Assembly: GCF_029227915.1 (NCBI RefSeq)
Contig: NC_079876.1
Coordinates: 33,153,828 to 33,217,827 of the forward strand
From: Hydractinia symbiolongicarpus
Lineage: Eukaryota; Cnidaria; Hydrozoa; Anthoathecata; Hydractiniidae
DNA length: 64,000 nt
Reading direction: 5' to 3'
The translations under genes were made by a program, and so were the position numbers. Shown one piece after another: positions 48,521 through 62,300 of this stretch; within the stretch, counting starts at the first letter, position 1; every line of letters starts with the position of its first letter. A model generated the notes under the pieces. The model searched no databases. It was not told where the DNA came from and saw only the letters and a program-made list of their open reading frames with translations.

Positions 48521-51500
48521 TTTTAAAATATTTCTTCACCACTAAAACGCATGAGACTTGTAGTTTTTAAAAATGTTTTCATTTTTGATGAGACGCTGAA
48601 TAAAAGAAGTTTAATCGCCGGCAAACGAAAACCTGCGATTTCCCGTAAATCCCGGACTCGGCCCGTATAGTCAAAAGTATACAAAGAAAGTACCCAGGGA
48701 GTAAACTCATTTCCCAAACGATTATTTAAATTATTATTTCATCACTAAAGCCCATGAGACTTGCAGTTTTTAAAAATGTTTTCATTTTTGATGAGATGCT
48801 GAATAAAAGAAGTTTAATCGATCGCCGGCACACGAAAACCCGCGATTTCCCGTAAATCCCAGACTCGGCCCGTATAGTCAAAAGTATACAAGGAAAGTAC
48901 CCAGTAAGTAAACTCATTTCCTGAACGAATTCTTAAATTATTTTTTCACCACTAAAACGCATGAGACTTGTAGTTTTCAGAAATGTTTTCATTTTTGATG
49001 AGACGCTGAATAAAAGAAGTTTAATCGCCGGCAAACGAAAACCCGCCATTTCCAGTAAATCCCGGACTCGGCCCGTATAGTCAAAAGTATACAAAGAAAG
49101 TACCCAGGGTGTAAACTCATTTCCCGAACGATTTTTTAAATTATTTTTTCACCACTAAAACGCTTGAGACTTGTAGTTTTCAAAAATGTTTTCATTTTTG
49201 ATGAGACGCTGAATAAAAGAAGTTTAATCGCGGGCAAACGAATACCTGCGATTTCCAGTAAATCCCGGACTCGGCCCGTATAGTCAAAAGTATACAAAGA
49301 AAGTACCCAGGGAGTAAACTCATTTCCGAACGATTTTCTAAATTATTTTTTCACCACTAAAACGCATGAGACTTGTAGTTTTCAAAAATGTTTTCATTTT
49401 TGATGAGACGCTGAATAAAAGAAGTTTAATCGCGGGAAAACGAAAACCTGCGATTTCCAGTAAATCCCGGACTCGGCCCGTATAGTCAAAAGTATACAAA
49501 GAAAGTACCCAGGGTGTAAACTCATTTCCCGAACGATTTTTTAAATTATATTCTCACCACTAAAGCCCATGAGACTTGTAGTTTTCAAAAATGTTTTCAT
49601 TTTTGATAAGACGCTGAATAAAAGAAGTTTAATCGCGGGCAAACGAAAACCTGCGATTTGCAGTAAATCCCGGACTCGGCCCGTAAAGTCAAAAGAATAC
49701 AAAGAAAGTACCCAGGGTGTAAACTCACTTCCCGAACGATTTTTTAAATTATTATTTCACCACTAAAGCCCATTAGACTTGTAGTTTTTAAAAATGTTTT
49801 CATTTTTGATGAGACGCTGAATAAAAGAAGTTTAATCGCCGGCAAACGAAAACCCGCCATTTCCCGTAAACCCTGGACTCGGCCCGTATAATCAAAAGTA
49901 TACAAAGAAAGTACCCAGGGAGTAAACTCATTTCCCGAACCATTTTTTAAATTATTTTTTCACCACTAAAACGCATGAGACTTGTAGTTTTTAAAAATGT
50001 TTTCATTTTTGATGAGACGCTGAATAAAAGAAGTTTAATCGCCGGCAAGCGAAAACCTGCGATTTCCCGTAAATCCCGGACTCGGCCCGTATAGTCAAAA
50101 GTATACAAAGAAAGTACCCAGGGAGTAAACTCATTTCCCAAACGATTATTTAAATTATTATTTCACCACTAAAGCCCATGAGACTTGCAGTTTTTAAAAA
50201 TGTTTTCATTTTTGATGAGATGCTGAATAAAAGAAGTTTAATCGATCGCCGGCACACGAAAACCCGCGATTTCCCCCCGTAAATCCCGGACTCGGCCCGT
50301 ATAGTCAAAAGTATACAAAGAAAGTACCCAGGGAGTAAACTCATTTCCCGAACGATTTTTTAAAATACTTTTTCACCACTAAGACGCATGAGACTTGTAG
50401 TTTTCAAAAATGTTTTCAATTTTGATGAGACGCTGAATAAAAGAAGTTTAATCGCCGGCAAACGAAAACCCGCCATTTCCAGTAAATCCCGGACTCGGCC
50501 CGTATAGTCAAAAGTATACAAAGAAAGTACCCAGGGTGTAAACTCATTTCCCGAACGATTTTTTAAATTATTTTTTCACCACTAAAACGCTTGAGACTTG
50601 TAGTTTTCAAAAATGTTTTCATTTTTGATGAGACGCTGAATAAAAGAAGTTTAATCGCGGGCAAACGAATACCTGCGATTTCCAGTAAATCCCGGACTCG
50701 GCCCGTATAGTCAAAAGTATACAAAGAAAGTACCCAGGGAGTAAACTCATTTCCGAACGATTTTCTAAATTATTTTTTCACCACTAAAACGCATGAGACT
50801 TGTAGTTTTCAAAAATGTTTTCATTTTTGATGAGACGCTGAATAAAAGAAGTTTAATCGTGGGAAAACGAAAACCTGCGATTTCCAGTAAATCCCGGACT
50901 CGGCCCGTATAGTCAAAAGTATACAAAGAAAGTACCCAGGGTGTAAACTCATTTCCCGAACGATTTTTTAAATTATATTCTCACCACTAAAGCCCATGAG
51001 ACTTGTAGTTTTCAAAAATGTTTTCATTTTTGATAAGACGCTGAATAAAAGAAGTTTAATCGCGGGCAAACGAAAACCTGCGATTTGCAGTAAATCCCGG
51101 ACTCGGCCCGTAAAGTCAAAAGAATACAAAGAAAGTACCCAGGGTGTAAACTCACTTCCCGAACGATTTTTTAAATTATTATTTCACCACTAAAGCCCAT
51201 TAGACTTGTAGTTTTTAAAAATGTTTTCATTTTTGATGAGACGCTAAATAAAAGAAGTTTAATCGCCGGCAAACGAAAACCCGCCATTTCCCGTAAACCC
51301 TGGACTCGGCCCGTATAATCAAAAGTATACAAAGAAAGTACCCAGGGAGTAAACTCATTTCCCGAACCATTTTTTAAATTATTTTTTCACCACTAAAACG
51401 CATGAGACTTGTAGTTTTTAAAAATGTTTTCATTTTTGATGAGACGCTGAATAAAAGAAGTTTAATCGCCGGCAAGCGAAAACCCGCGATTTCCCGTAAA

Positions 51501-51540
51501 TCCCGGACTCGGCCCGTATAGTCAAAAGTATACAAAGAAA
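48521..51540 (+). repeat. Domain G: 7-mer (~1,425-bp) HOR, two copies
   Basis: The offset is 1,424 bp at first and 1,427-1,428 after a C-run in copy 2 (ttccccccgt near 50,273). Rare shared markers are the 4-bp duplication atcgatcg (48,817 / 50,241), ggcacacg, gcttgagac, cgaatacctgcg, atttgcagtaaatc and cgtaaagtcaaaagaatac. One unit differs between copies (aattcttaaatt with cagaaatg near 48,930 versus aaatactttttc near 50,365). Confidence 0.85.
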
Positions 51541-54500
51541 GTACCCAGGGTGTAAACTCATTTCCGGAACGATTTTTTAATTTATTATTTCACCACTAAA
51601 ACCCATGAGACTTGTAGTTTTTAAAAATGTTTTCATTTTTGATAAGACGCTGAATAAAAGAAGTTTAAACGCCGGCAAACGAAAACCCGCGACTTCCCGT
51701 AAATCCCGGACTCGGCCCGTATAGTCAAAAGTATACAAAGAAAGTACCCAGGGAGTAAACTCATTTCCCGAACGATTTTTTAAAATACTTTTTCACCACT
51801 AAGACGCATGAGACTTGTAGTTTTCAAAAATGTTTTCAATTTTGATGAGACGCTGAATAAAAGAAATTTAATCGCCGGCAAACGAAAACCTGCGATTTCC
51901 CGTAAATCCCGGACTCGGCCCGTATAGTAAAGAAAGTACCCGGGATGTAAACTCATTTTCCGAACGATTTTTTAAATTATTATTTCACCACTAAAACCCA
52001 TGAGACTTATAGTTTTTAAAAATGTTTTCATTTTTGATGAGACGCTGAATAAAAGAAGTTTAATCGCCGGCAAACGAAAACCCGCCATTTCCCGCAAACC
52101 CCGGACTCGGCCCGTATAGTCAAAAGTATACAAAGAAATTACCCTGGGAGTAAACTCATTTTCCGAACGATTTTTTAAATTATTTTTTCACCACTACAAC
52201 GCATGAGACTTGTAGTTTTCAAAAATGTTTTCATTTTTGATGAGACGCTTAATGAAAGAGGTTTAATCGCCGGCAAACGAAATCCCGCGATTTCCCGTAA
52301 ATCCCGGGCTTGGCCCGTATAGTCGAATGTATACAAAGAAAGTACCCAGGGAGTAAACTCATTTCCAAAACGATTTTTTAATATTTTTTTTCACCACTAA
52401 AACGCATGAGACTTGTAGTTTTCAAAAATGTTTTCATTTTTGATGAGACGGTTAATGAAAGAAGTTTAATCGCCGGCAATCGAAAACCCGCGATTTCCCG
52501 TAAATCCCGGGCTTGGCCCGTATAGTCGAATGTATACAAAGAAAGTACCCTGTAAGTAAACTCATTTCCCGAAAGATTTTTTAAATTATTTTTTCACTAC
52601 TAAAACGCATGAGACTTGTAGTTTTCAGAATTGTTTTCATTTTTGATGAGACGCTTGATGAAAGTGGTTTAATCGCCAGCAAACGAAAACCTGCGATTTC
52701 CCGTAAATCCCGGGCTTGGCCCGTATAGTCGAATGTATACAAAGAAAGTACCCAGGGAGTAAACTCATTTCCCGAACGATTTTTTATATCATTTTTTTAC
52801 CACTAAACGCATGAGACTTGTAGTTTTTAAAAATATTTTCATATTTGATGGGACGCTGAATAACAGAAGTTTAATCGCCGGCAAACGAAAATCCGCGATT
52901 TCCCGTAAATCCCGGACTCGGCCCGTATAATCAAAAGTATACAAAGAAAGTACCCAGGGAGTAAAATCATTTCCCGAACGATTCTTTGAATTATTTTTTC
53001 ACCACTAAAACGCATGAGACTTGTAGTTTTCAAAAATGTTTTCATTTTTGATGAGACGCTTAATGAAAGAGGTTTAATCGCCGGCAAACGAAATCCTGCG
53101 TTTTCCCGTAAATCCGGGGCTTGGCCCGTATAGTTGAATGTATACAAAGAAAGTACCCAGGGAGTAAACTCATTTCCCGAACGATTTTTTAATTTTTTTT
53201 TCACCACTAAAACGCATGAGACTTGTAGTTTTCAAAAATGTTTTCATTTTTGATGAGACGCTTAATGAAAGAGGTTTAGTCGCCGGAAAACGAAAACCCG
53301 CGATTTCCCGTAAATCCCGGGCTTGGCCCGTATAGTCGAATGTATACAAAGAAAGTACCCTGTGAGTAAACTCGTTTCCAGAACGATTTTTTAAATTATT
53401 TTTTCACCACTAAAATGCATAAGACTTGTAGTTTTTAAAAATGTTTTCATTTTTGATGAAACGCTTAATAAAAGAAGTTTAATCGCCGGCAAACGAAAAC
53501 CCGCGATTTCCCGTAAATCCCGGGCTTGGCCCGTATAGTCGAATGTATACAAAGAAAGTACCCAGGGAGTAAACTCATTTCCCGAACGATTTATTATATT
53601 ATTTTTTCACCACTAAACGCATGAGACTTGTAGTTTTCAAAAATATTTTCATATTTGATGGGACGCTGAATAACAGAAGTTTAATCGCCGGCAAACGAAA
53701 ATCCGCGATTTCCCGTAAATCCCTGACTCGGCCCGTATAGTCAAAAGTATACAAAGAAAGTACCCAGGGAGTAAACTCATTTCCCGAACGATTTTTTAAA
53801 TTATTTTTTCACCACTAAAACGCATGAGACTTGTAGTTTTCAAAAATGTTTTCATTTTTGATGAGACGCTTAATGAAAGAGGTTTAATCGCCGGCAAACG
53901 AAATCCCGCGTTTTCCCGTAAATGCGGGGCTTGGCCCGTATAGTCGAATGTATAAAAAGAAAGTACCCAGGGAGTAAACTCATTTCCCGAACGATTTTTT
54001 AAATTTTTTTTTTCACCACTAAAACGCATGAGACTTGTAGTTTTCAAAAATGTTTTCATTTTTGATGAGACGCTTAATGAAAGAGGTTTAGTCGCCGGAA
54101 AACGAAAACCCGCGATTTCCCGTAAATCCCGGGCTTGGCCCGTATAGTCGAATGTATACAAAGAAAGTACCCTGTGAGTAAACTCGTTTCCAGAACGATT
54201 TTTTAAATTATTTTTTCACCACTAAAATGCATAAGACTTGTAGTTTTCAAAAAAATTTTCATTTTTGATGAGACGCTGAATAAAAGCAGTTTAATCGCCG
54301 GTAAACGAAAACCCGCCATTTCCCGTAAACCCCGGACTCGGCCCGTATAGTCAAAAGTATACAAAGAAATTACCCAGGGAGTAAACTTATTTTCCGAACG
54401 ATTTTTTAAATTATTTTCTCACCACTACAACGCATGAGACTTGTAGTTTTTAAAAATGTTTTCATCTTTGATGAGACGCTGAATAAAAGAAGTTTAATCG

Positions 54501-56400
54501 CCGGCAAACGAAAACCCGCCATTTCCCGTAAACCCCGGACTCGGCCCGTATAGTCAAAAGTATACAAAGAAAGTACCCAGGGATAAACTCATTTTCCGAG
54601 CGATTTTTTAAATTATTTTTTCACCACTACAACGCATGAGACTTGTAGTTTTTAAAAATGTTTTCATTTTTGATGAGACGCTAAATGAAAGAGGTTTAAT
54701 CGCCGGCAAACGAGAATCCGCGATTTCCCGTAAATCCCGGACTCGGCCCGTATAATCAAAAGTATACAAAGAAAGTACCCAGGGAGTAAACTCATTTCCC
54801 GAACGATTTTTTAAATTATTTCTTCACCACTAAAACGCATGAGACTTGTAGTTTTCAAAAAATTTTTCAATTTTGATGAGACGCTTAATGAAAGAGGTTT
54901 AATCGCCGGCAAACGAAATCCCGCGTTTTCCCGTAAATCCGGGGCTTGGCCCGTATAGTCGAATGTATACAAAGAAAGTACCCAGGGAGTTAACTCATTT
55001 CCCGAACGATTTTTTAAATTTAATTTCACCACTAAAACGCATGAGACTTGTAGTTTTCAAAAATGTTTTCATTTTTGATGAGACGCTTAATGAAAGAGGT
55101 TTAATCGCCGGAAAACGAAAACCCGCGATTTCCCGTAAATCCCGGGCGTGGCCCGTATAGTCGAATGTATACAAAGAAAGTACCCTGTGAGTAAACTCGT
55201 TTCCAGAACGATTTTTTAATTTATTTTTTCACCACTAAAATGCATAAAACTTGTAGTTTTTAAAAATGTTTTCATTTTTGATGAAACGCTGAATAAAAGA
55301 AATTTAATCGCCGGCAAACGAAAACCCGCGATTTCCAGTAAATCCCGGCTTGGCCCGTATAGTCAAAAGTATACAAAGAAAGTACCCAGGGAGTAAACTC
55401 ATTTCCCGAACGATTTTTTAAATTATTTTTTCACCACTAAAACGCATGAGACTTGTAGTTTTCAAAAATGTTTTCATTTTTGATGAGACGCTGAATAAAA
55501 GCAGTTTAATCGCCGGCAAACGAAAACCTGCGATTTCCCGTAAATCCCGGACTCGGCCCGTATAGTCAAAAGTATACAAAGAAAGTACCCAGGGAGTAAA
55601 CTCATTTCCAGAACGATTTTTTAAATTATTTTTTCACCACTAAAACGCATGAGACTTGTAGTTTTCAAAAATGTTTTCATTTTTGATGAGACGCAGAGTA
55701 AAAGAAGTTTAATCGCCGGCAAACGAAAACCTGCGATTTCCCGTAAATCCCGGACTCGGCCCGTATAGTCAAAAGTATATAAAGAAAGTACCCAGGGAGT
55801 AAACTCATTTCCCGAACGAATTTTTAAATTATTTTTTCACCACTAAAACGCATGAGACTTGTAGTTTTCAGAAATGTTTTCATTTTTGATGAGACGCTTA
55901 ATGAAAGTGGTTTAATCGCCGGCAAACGAAAACCCGCGATTTCCCGTAAATCCCGGGCTTGGCCCGTATAGTCGAATGTATACAAAGAAAGTACCCTTTG
56001 AGTAAACTCATTTCCAAAACGATTTTTTAAATTATCTTTTCACCACTAAAACGCTTGAGACTTGTAGTTTTCAAAAATGTTTTCATTTTTAATGAGACGC
56101 TGAATAAAAGAAGTTTAATCGCCGGCAAACGAAAACCCGCCATTTCCCGTAAACCCCGGACTCGGCCCGCATAGTCAAAAGTATACAAAGAAAGTACCCA
56201 GGGAGTAAACTCATTTCCGAACGATTTTTTAAATTATTTTTTCACCACTAAAACGCATGAGACTTGTAGTTTTCAAAAATGTTTTCATTTTTGATGAGAC
56301 GCTGAATAAAAGAAGTTTAATCGCAGGCAAACGAAAACCTGCGATTTCCAGTAAATCCCGGACTCGGCCCGTATAGTCAAAAGCATACAAAGAAAGTACC
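51541..56400 (+). repeat. Domain H: mixed satellite with 810-bp echo
   Basis: About 24 monomers lie here with no clean long HOR. The cassette that starts with atatttgatggg occurs twice, near 52,841 and 53,651 (offset 810 bp), sharing gaataacagaag. A third, altered cassette starts near 54,700. The 11-bp tail deletion of domain E recurs at 51,928. The end (55,400-56,400) is mostly class 1. No gene is seen. Confidence 0.75.
52133..52335 (+). repeat. Class 2 satellite monomer (exemplar, 203 bp)
   Basis: This unit illustrates class 2. The middle reads gcttaatgaaagagg, and the end reads cccgggcttggcccg followed by gtcgaatgtatac. It shows the actacaacgcatgag variant and an intact GCCGGC. Class 2 units typically carry a CCCGGG palindrome (SmaI site) that class 1 lacks. 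Class 2 subtypes differ by gaaagagg versus gaaagtgg, by ggcaaacg, ggaaaacg or ggcaatcg, and by cccaggga versus ccctgtga after the anchor. Confidence 0.9.
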
Positions 56401-56944
56401 CAGGGTGTAAACTCATTTCCCGAACGATTTTTTAAATTATCATTTCAACACTAAAGCCCATGAGACTTGTAGTATTTAAAAATATTTTCATTTTTGATGA
56501 GACGCTGAATAAAAGAAGTTTAATCGCCGGCAAACGAAAACCCGCGACTTCCCGTAAATCCCGGACTCGGCCCGTATAGTCAAAAGTATACAAAGAAAGT
56601 ACCCAGGGAGTAAACTCATTTACCGAACGATTTTACAAATTATTTTTTCACCACTAAAGCGCATGAGACTTGTAGTTTTCAAAAATTTTTTCATTTTTGA
56701 TGAGACGCTGAATAAAAGAAGTTTAATTGCTGGCAAACGAAAACCTGCGATTAGCCGTAAATCCCGGACTTGGCCCGTATAGTCAAAGGTATACAAAGAA
56801 AGTACCCGGGGTGTAAACTCATTTCCCGAACGATTTTTTAAATTATTATTTCACCACTAAAGCCCATGAGACTTGTAGTATTTAAAAATATTTTCATTTT
56901 TGATGAGACGCTGAATAAAAGAAGTTTAATCGCCGGCAAACGAA

Positions 56945-59376
56945 AACCCGCGACTTCCCGTAAATCCCGGACTCGGCCCGTATAGTCAAAAGTATACAAA
57001 GAAAGTACCCAGGGAGTAAACTCATTTACCGAACGATTTTACAAATTATTTTTTCACCACTAAAGCGCATGAGACTTGTAGTTTTCAAAAATTTTTTCAT
57101 TTTTGATGAGACGCTGAATAAAAGAAGTTTAATTGCTGGCAAACGAAAACCTGCGATTAGCCGTAAATCCCGGACTTGGCCCGTATAGTCAAAGGTATAC
57201 AAAGAAAGTACCCGGGGTGTAAACTCATTTCCCGAACGATTTTTTAAATTATTATTTCACCACTAAAGCCCATGAGACTTGTAGTATTTAAAAATATTTT
57301 CATTTTTGATGAGACGCTGAATAAAAGAAGTTTAATCGCCGGCAAACGAAAACCCGCGACTTCCCGTAAATTCCGGACTCGGCCCGTATAATCAAAAGTA
57401 TACAAAGAAAGTACCCAGGCAGTAAACTCATTTCCGAACGATTTTATAAATTATTTTTTCACCACTAAAACGCATGAGACTTGTAGTTTTCAAAAATGTT
57501 TTCATTTTTGATGAGACGCTGAATAAAAGAAGTTTAATCGCCGGCAAACGAAAACCTGCGATTTCCCGTAAATCCCGGACTCGGCCCGTATAGTCAAAAG
57601 TATACAAAGAAAGCACCCAGGGAGTAAACTCATTTCCCAAACGATTATTTAAATTATTACTTCACCACTAAAGCCCATGAGACTTGTAGTTTTTAAAAAT
57701 GTTTTCATTTTTGATGAGACGCTGAATAAAAGAAGTTTAATCGCCGGCAAACGAAACCCGCGATTTCCCGTAAATCCCGGACTCGGCCCGTATAGCCAAA
57801 AGTATACAAGGAAAGTACCCAGTGAGTAAACTCATTTCCCGAACGAATTTTTAAATTATTTTTTCACCACTAAAACGCATGAGACTTGTAGTTTTCAGAA
57901 ATGTTTTCATTTTTGATGAGACGCTTAATGAAAGTGGTTTAATCGCCGGCAAACGAAAACCCGCGATTTCCCGTAAATCCCGGGCTTGGCCCGGATAGTC
58001 GAATGTATACAAAGAAAGTACCCTGTGAGTAAACTCATTTCCAAAACGATTTTTTAAATTATCTTTTCACCACTAAAACGCATGAGACTTGTAGTTTTCA
58101 AAAATGTTTTCATTTTTGATGAGACCCTTAATGAAAGAGGTTTAATCGCCGGCAAACGAAAACCCGCGACTTCCCGTAAATCCCGGACTCGGCCCGTATA
58201 GTCAAAAGTATACAAAGAAAGTACCCAGGGAGTAAACTCATTTACCGAACGATTTTACAAATTATTTTTTCACCACTAAAGCGCATGAGACTTGTTGTTT
58301 TCAAAAATTTTTTCATTTTTGATGAGACGCTGAATAAAAGAAGTTTAATTGCTGGCAAACGAAAACCTGCGATTAGCCGTAAATCCCGGACTTGGCCCGT
58401 ATAGTCAAAGGTATACAAAGAAAGTACCCGGGGTGTAAACTCATTTCCCGAACGATTTTTTAAATTATTATTTCACCACTAAAGCCCATGAGACTTGTAG
58501 TATTTAAAAATATTTTCATTTTTGATGAGACGCTGAATAAAAGAAGTTTAATCGCCGGCAAACGAAAACCCGCGACTTCCCGTAAATTCCGGACTCGGCC
58601 CGTATAATCAAAAGTATACAAAGAAAGTACCCAGGCAGTAAACTCATTTCCGAACGATTTTATAAATTATTTTTTCACCACTAAAACGCATGAGACTTGT
58701 AGTTTTCAAAAATGTTTTCATTTTTGATGAGACGCTGAATAAAAGAAGTTTAATCGCCGGCAAACGAAAACCTGCGATTTCCCGTAAATCCCGGACTCGG
58801 CCCGTATAGTCAAAAGTATACAAAGAAAGCACCCAGGGAGTAAACTCATTTCCCAAACGATTATTTAAATTATTACTTCACCACTAAAGCCCATGAGACT
58901 TGTAGTTTTTAAAAATGTTTTCATTTTTGATGAGACGCTGAATAAAAGAAGTTTAATCGCCGGCAAACGAAACCCGCGATTTCCCGTAAATCCCGGACTC
59001 GGCCCGTATAGCCAAAAGTATACAAGGAAAGTACCCAGTGAGTAAACTCATTTCCCGAACGAATTTTTAAATTATTTTTTCACCACTAAAACGCATGAGA
59101 CTTGTAGTTTTCAGAAATGTTTTCATTTTTGATGAGACGCTTAATGAAAGTGGTTTAATCGCCGGCAAACGAAAACCCGCGATTTCCCGTAAATCCCGGG
59201 CTTGGCCCGGATAGTCGAATGTATACAAAGAAAGTACCCTGTGAGTAAACTCATTTCCAAAACGATTTTTTAAATTATCTTTTCACCACTAAAACGCATG
59301 AGACTTGTAGTTTATAAAAATGTTTTCATTTTTGATGAGACCCTTAATGAAAGAGGTTTAATCGCCGGCAAACGAA
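56945..59376 (+). repeat. 6-monomer (1,216-bp) tandem duplication
   Basis: Copy 1 (56,945-58,160) and copy 2 (58,161-59,376) share gcgattagccg, aggcagtaaactc, aaagcacccaggg, agccaaaagtatac, ggcccggatagtc and gagacccttaatg in the same order. Differences include gacttgtagttt versus gacttgttgttt near 57,077/58,293. Confidence 0.85.
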
Positions 59377-62300
59377 ATCCCGCGTTTTCCCGTAAATCCT
59401 GGGCTTGGCCCGTATAGTCGAATGTATACAAAGAAAGTACCCAGGGAGTAAACTCATTTCCCGAACGATTTTTTAAATTTTTTTTTCACCACTAAAACGC
59501 ATGAGACTTGTAGTTTTCAAAAATGTTTTCATTTTTGATGAGACGCTTAATGAAAGGGGTTTAATCGCTGGAAAACGAAAACCCGCGATTTCCCATAAAT
59601 CCCGGGCTTGGCCCGTATAGTCGAATGTATACAAAGAAAGTACCCTGTGAGTAAACTCGTTTCCAGAACGATTTTTTAAATTATTTTTTCACCACTAAAA
59701 TGCATAAGACTTGTAGTTTTTAAAAATGTTTTCATTTTTGATGAAACGCTGAATAAAAGAAGTTTAATCGCCGGCAAACGAAAACCCGCGATTTCCAGTA
59801 AATCCCGGCTTGGCCCGTATAGTTAAAAGTATACAAAGAAAGTACCCAGGGAGTAAACTCATTTCCCGAACGATTTTTTAAATTATTTTTTCACCACTAA
59901 AACGCATGAGACTTGTAGTTTTCAAAAATGTTTTCATTTTTGATGAGACGCTGAATGAAAGAAGTTTAATTGCCGGCAAACGAAAACCTGCGATTTCCCG
60001 TAAATCCCGGACTCGGCCCGTATAGTCAAAAGTATACAAAGAAAGCACCCAGGGAGTAAACTCATTTCCCAAACGATTATTTAAATTATTATTTCGCCAC
60101 TAAAGCCCATGAGACTTGTAGTTTTTAAAAATGTTTTCATTTTTGATGAGACGCTGAATAAAAGAAGTTTAATCGCCGGCAAACGAAAACCCGCGATTTC
60201 CCGTAAATCCCGGACTCAGCCCGTATAGCCAAAAGTATACAAGGAAAGTACCCAGTGAGTAAACTCATTTCCCGAACGAATTTTTAAATTATTTTTTCAC
60301 CACTAAAACGCATGAGACTTGTAGTTTTCAGAAATGTTTTCATTTTTGATGAGACGCTTAATGAAAGTGGTTTAATCGCCGGCAAACGAAAACCCGCGAT
60401 TTCCCGTAAATCCCGGGCTTGGCCCGTATAGTCGAATGTATACAAAGAAAGTACCCTGTGAGTAAACTCATTTTCAAAACGATTTTTTAAATTATCTTTT
60501 CACCACTAAAACGCATGAGACTTGTAGTTTTCAAAAATGTTTTCATTTTTGATGAGACGCTTAATGAAAGAGGTTTAATCGCCGGCAAACGAAATCCCGC
60601 GTTTTCCCGTAAATCCGGGGCTTGGCCCGTATAGTCGAATGTATACAAAGAAAGTACCCAGGGAGTAAACTCATTTCCCGAACGATTTTTTAAATTTTTT
60701 TTTCACCACTAAAACGCATGAGACTTGTAGTTTTCAAAAATGTTTTCATTTTTGATGAGACGCCTAATGAAAGGGGTTTAATCGCCGGCAAACGAAAACC
60801 CGCGATTTCCCGTAAATATCGGACTTGGCCCGTATAGTCGAATGTATACAAAGAAAGTACCCTGTGAGTAAACTCGTTTCCAGAACGATTTTTTAAATTA
60901 TTTTTTCACCACTAAAACGCATGAGACTTGTAGTTTTCAAAAATGTTTTCATTTTTGATGAGACGCTGAATAAAAGCAGTTTAATCGCCGGCAAACGAAA
61001 ACCCGCGACTTCCCGTAAATCCCGGACTCGGCCCGTATAGTCAAAAGTATACAAAGAAAGTACCCAGGGAGTAAACTCATTTCCGAACGATTTTATAAAT
61101 TATTTTTTCACCACTAAAACGCATGAGACTTGTAGTTTTCAAAAATGTTTTCATTTTTGATGAAACGCTGAATAAAAGAAGTTTAATCGCCGGCAAACGA
61201 AAACCTGCGATTTCCCGTAAATCCCGGACTCGGCCCGTATAGTCAAAAGTATACAAAGAAAGCACCCAGGGAGTAAACTCATTTCCCAAACGATTATTTA
61301 AATTCTTATTTCACCACTAAAGCCCATGAGACTTGTAGTTTTCAGAAATGTTTTCATTTTTGATGAGACGCTTAATGAAAGTGGTTTAATCGCCGGCAAA
61401 CGAAAACCCGCGATTTCCCGTAAATCCCGGGCTTGGCCCGGATAGTCGAATGTATACAAAGAAAGTACCCTGTGAGTAAACTCATTTCCAAAACGATTTT
61501 TTAAATTATCTTTTCACCACTAAAACGCATGAGACTTGTAGTTTTCAAAAATGTTTTCATTTTTGATGAGACCCTTAATGAAAGAGGTTTAATCGCCGGC
61601 AAACGAAATCCCGCGTTTTCCCGTAAATCCGGGGCTTGGCCCGTATAGTCGAATGTATACAAAGAAAGTACCCAGGGAGTAAACTCATTTCCCGAACGAT
61701 TTTTTAAATTTTTTTTTCACCACTAAAACGCATGAGACTTGTAGTTTTCAAAAATGTTTTCATTTTTGATGAGACGCTTAATGAAAGGGGTTTAATCGCT
61801 GGAAAACGAAAACCCGCGATTTCCCATAAATCCCGGGCTTGGCCCGTATAGTCGAATGTATACAAAGAAAGTACCCTGTGAGTAAACTCGTTTCCAGAAC
61901 GATTTTTTAAATTATTTTTTCACCACTAAAATGCATAAGACTTGTAGTTTTTAAAAATGTTTTCATTTTTGATGAAACGCTGAATAAAAGAAGTTTAATC
62001 GCCGGCAAACGAAAACCCGCGATTTCCAGTAAATCCCGGCTTGGCCCGTATAGTTAAAAGTATACAAAGAAAGTACCCAGGGAGTAAACTCATTTCCCGA
62101 ACGATTTTTTAAATTATTTTTTCACCACTAAAACGCATGAGACTTGTAGTTTTCAAAAATGTTTTCATTTTTGATGAGACGCTGAATAAAAGAAGTTTAA
62201 TTGCCGGCAAACGAAAACCTGCGATTTCCCGTAAATCCCGGACTCGGCCCGTATAGTCAAAAGTATACAAAGAAAGCACCCAGGGAGTAAACTCATTTCC

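Noticed and set aside
55778-55790. TATA-box-like gtatataaag
   Set aside because: It is one point change from the common gtatacaaag in the unit tail. It stands alone, with no gene downstream.
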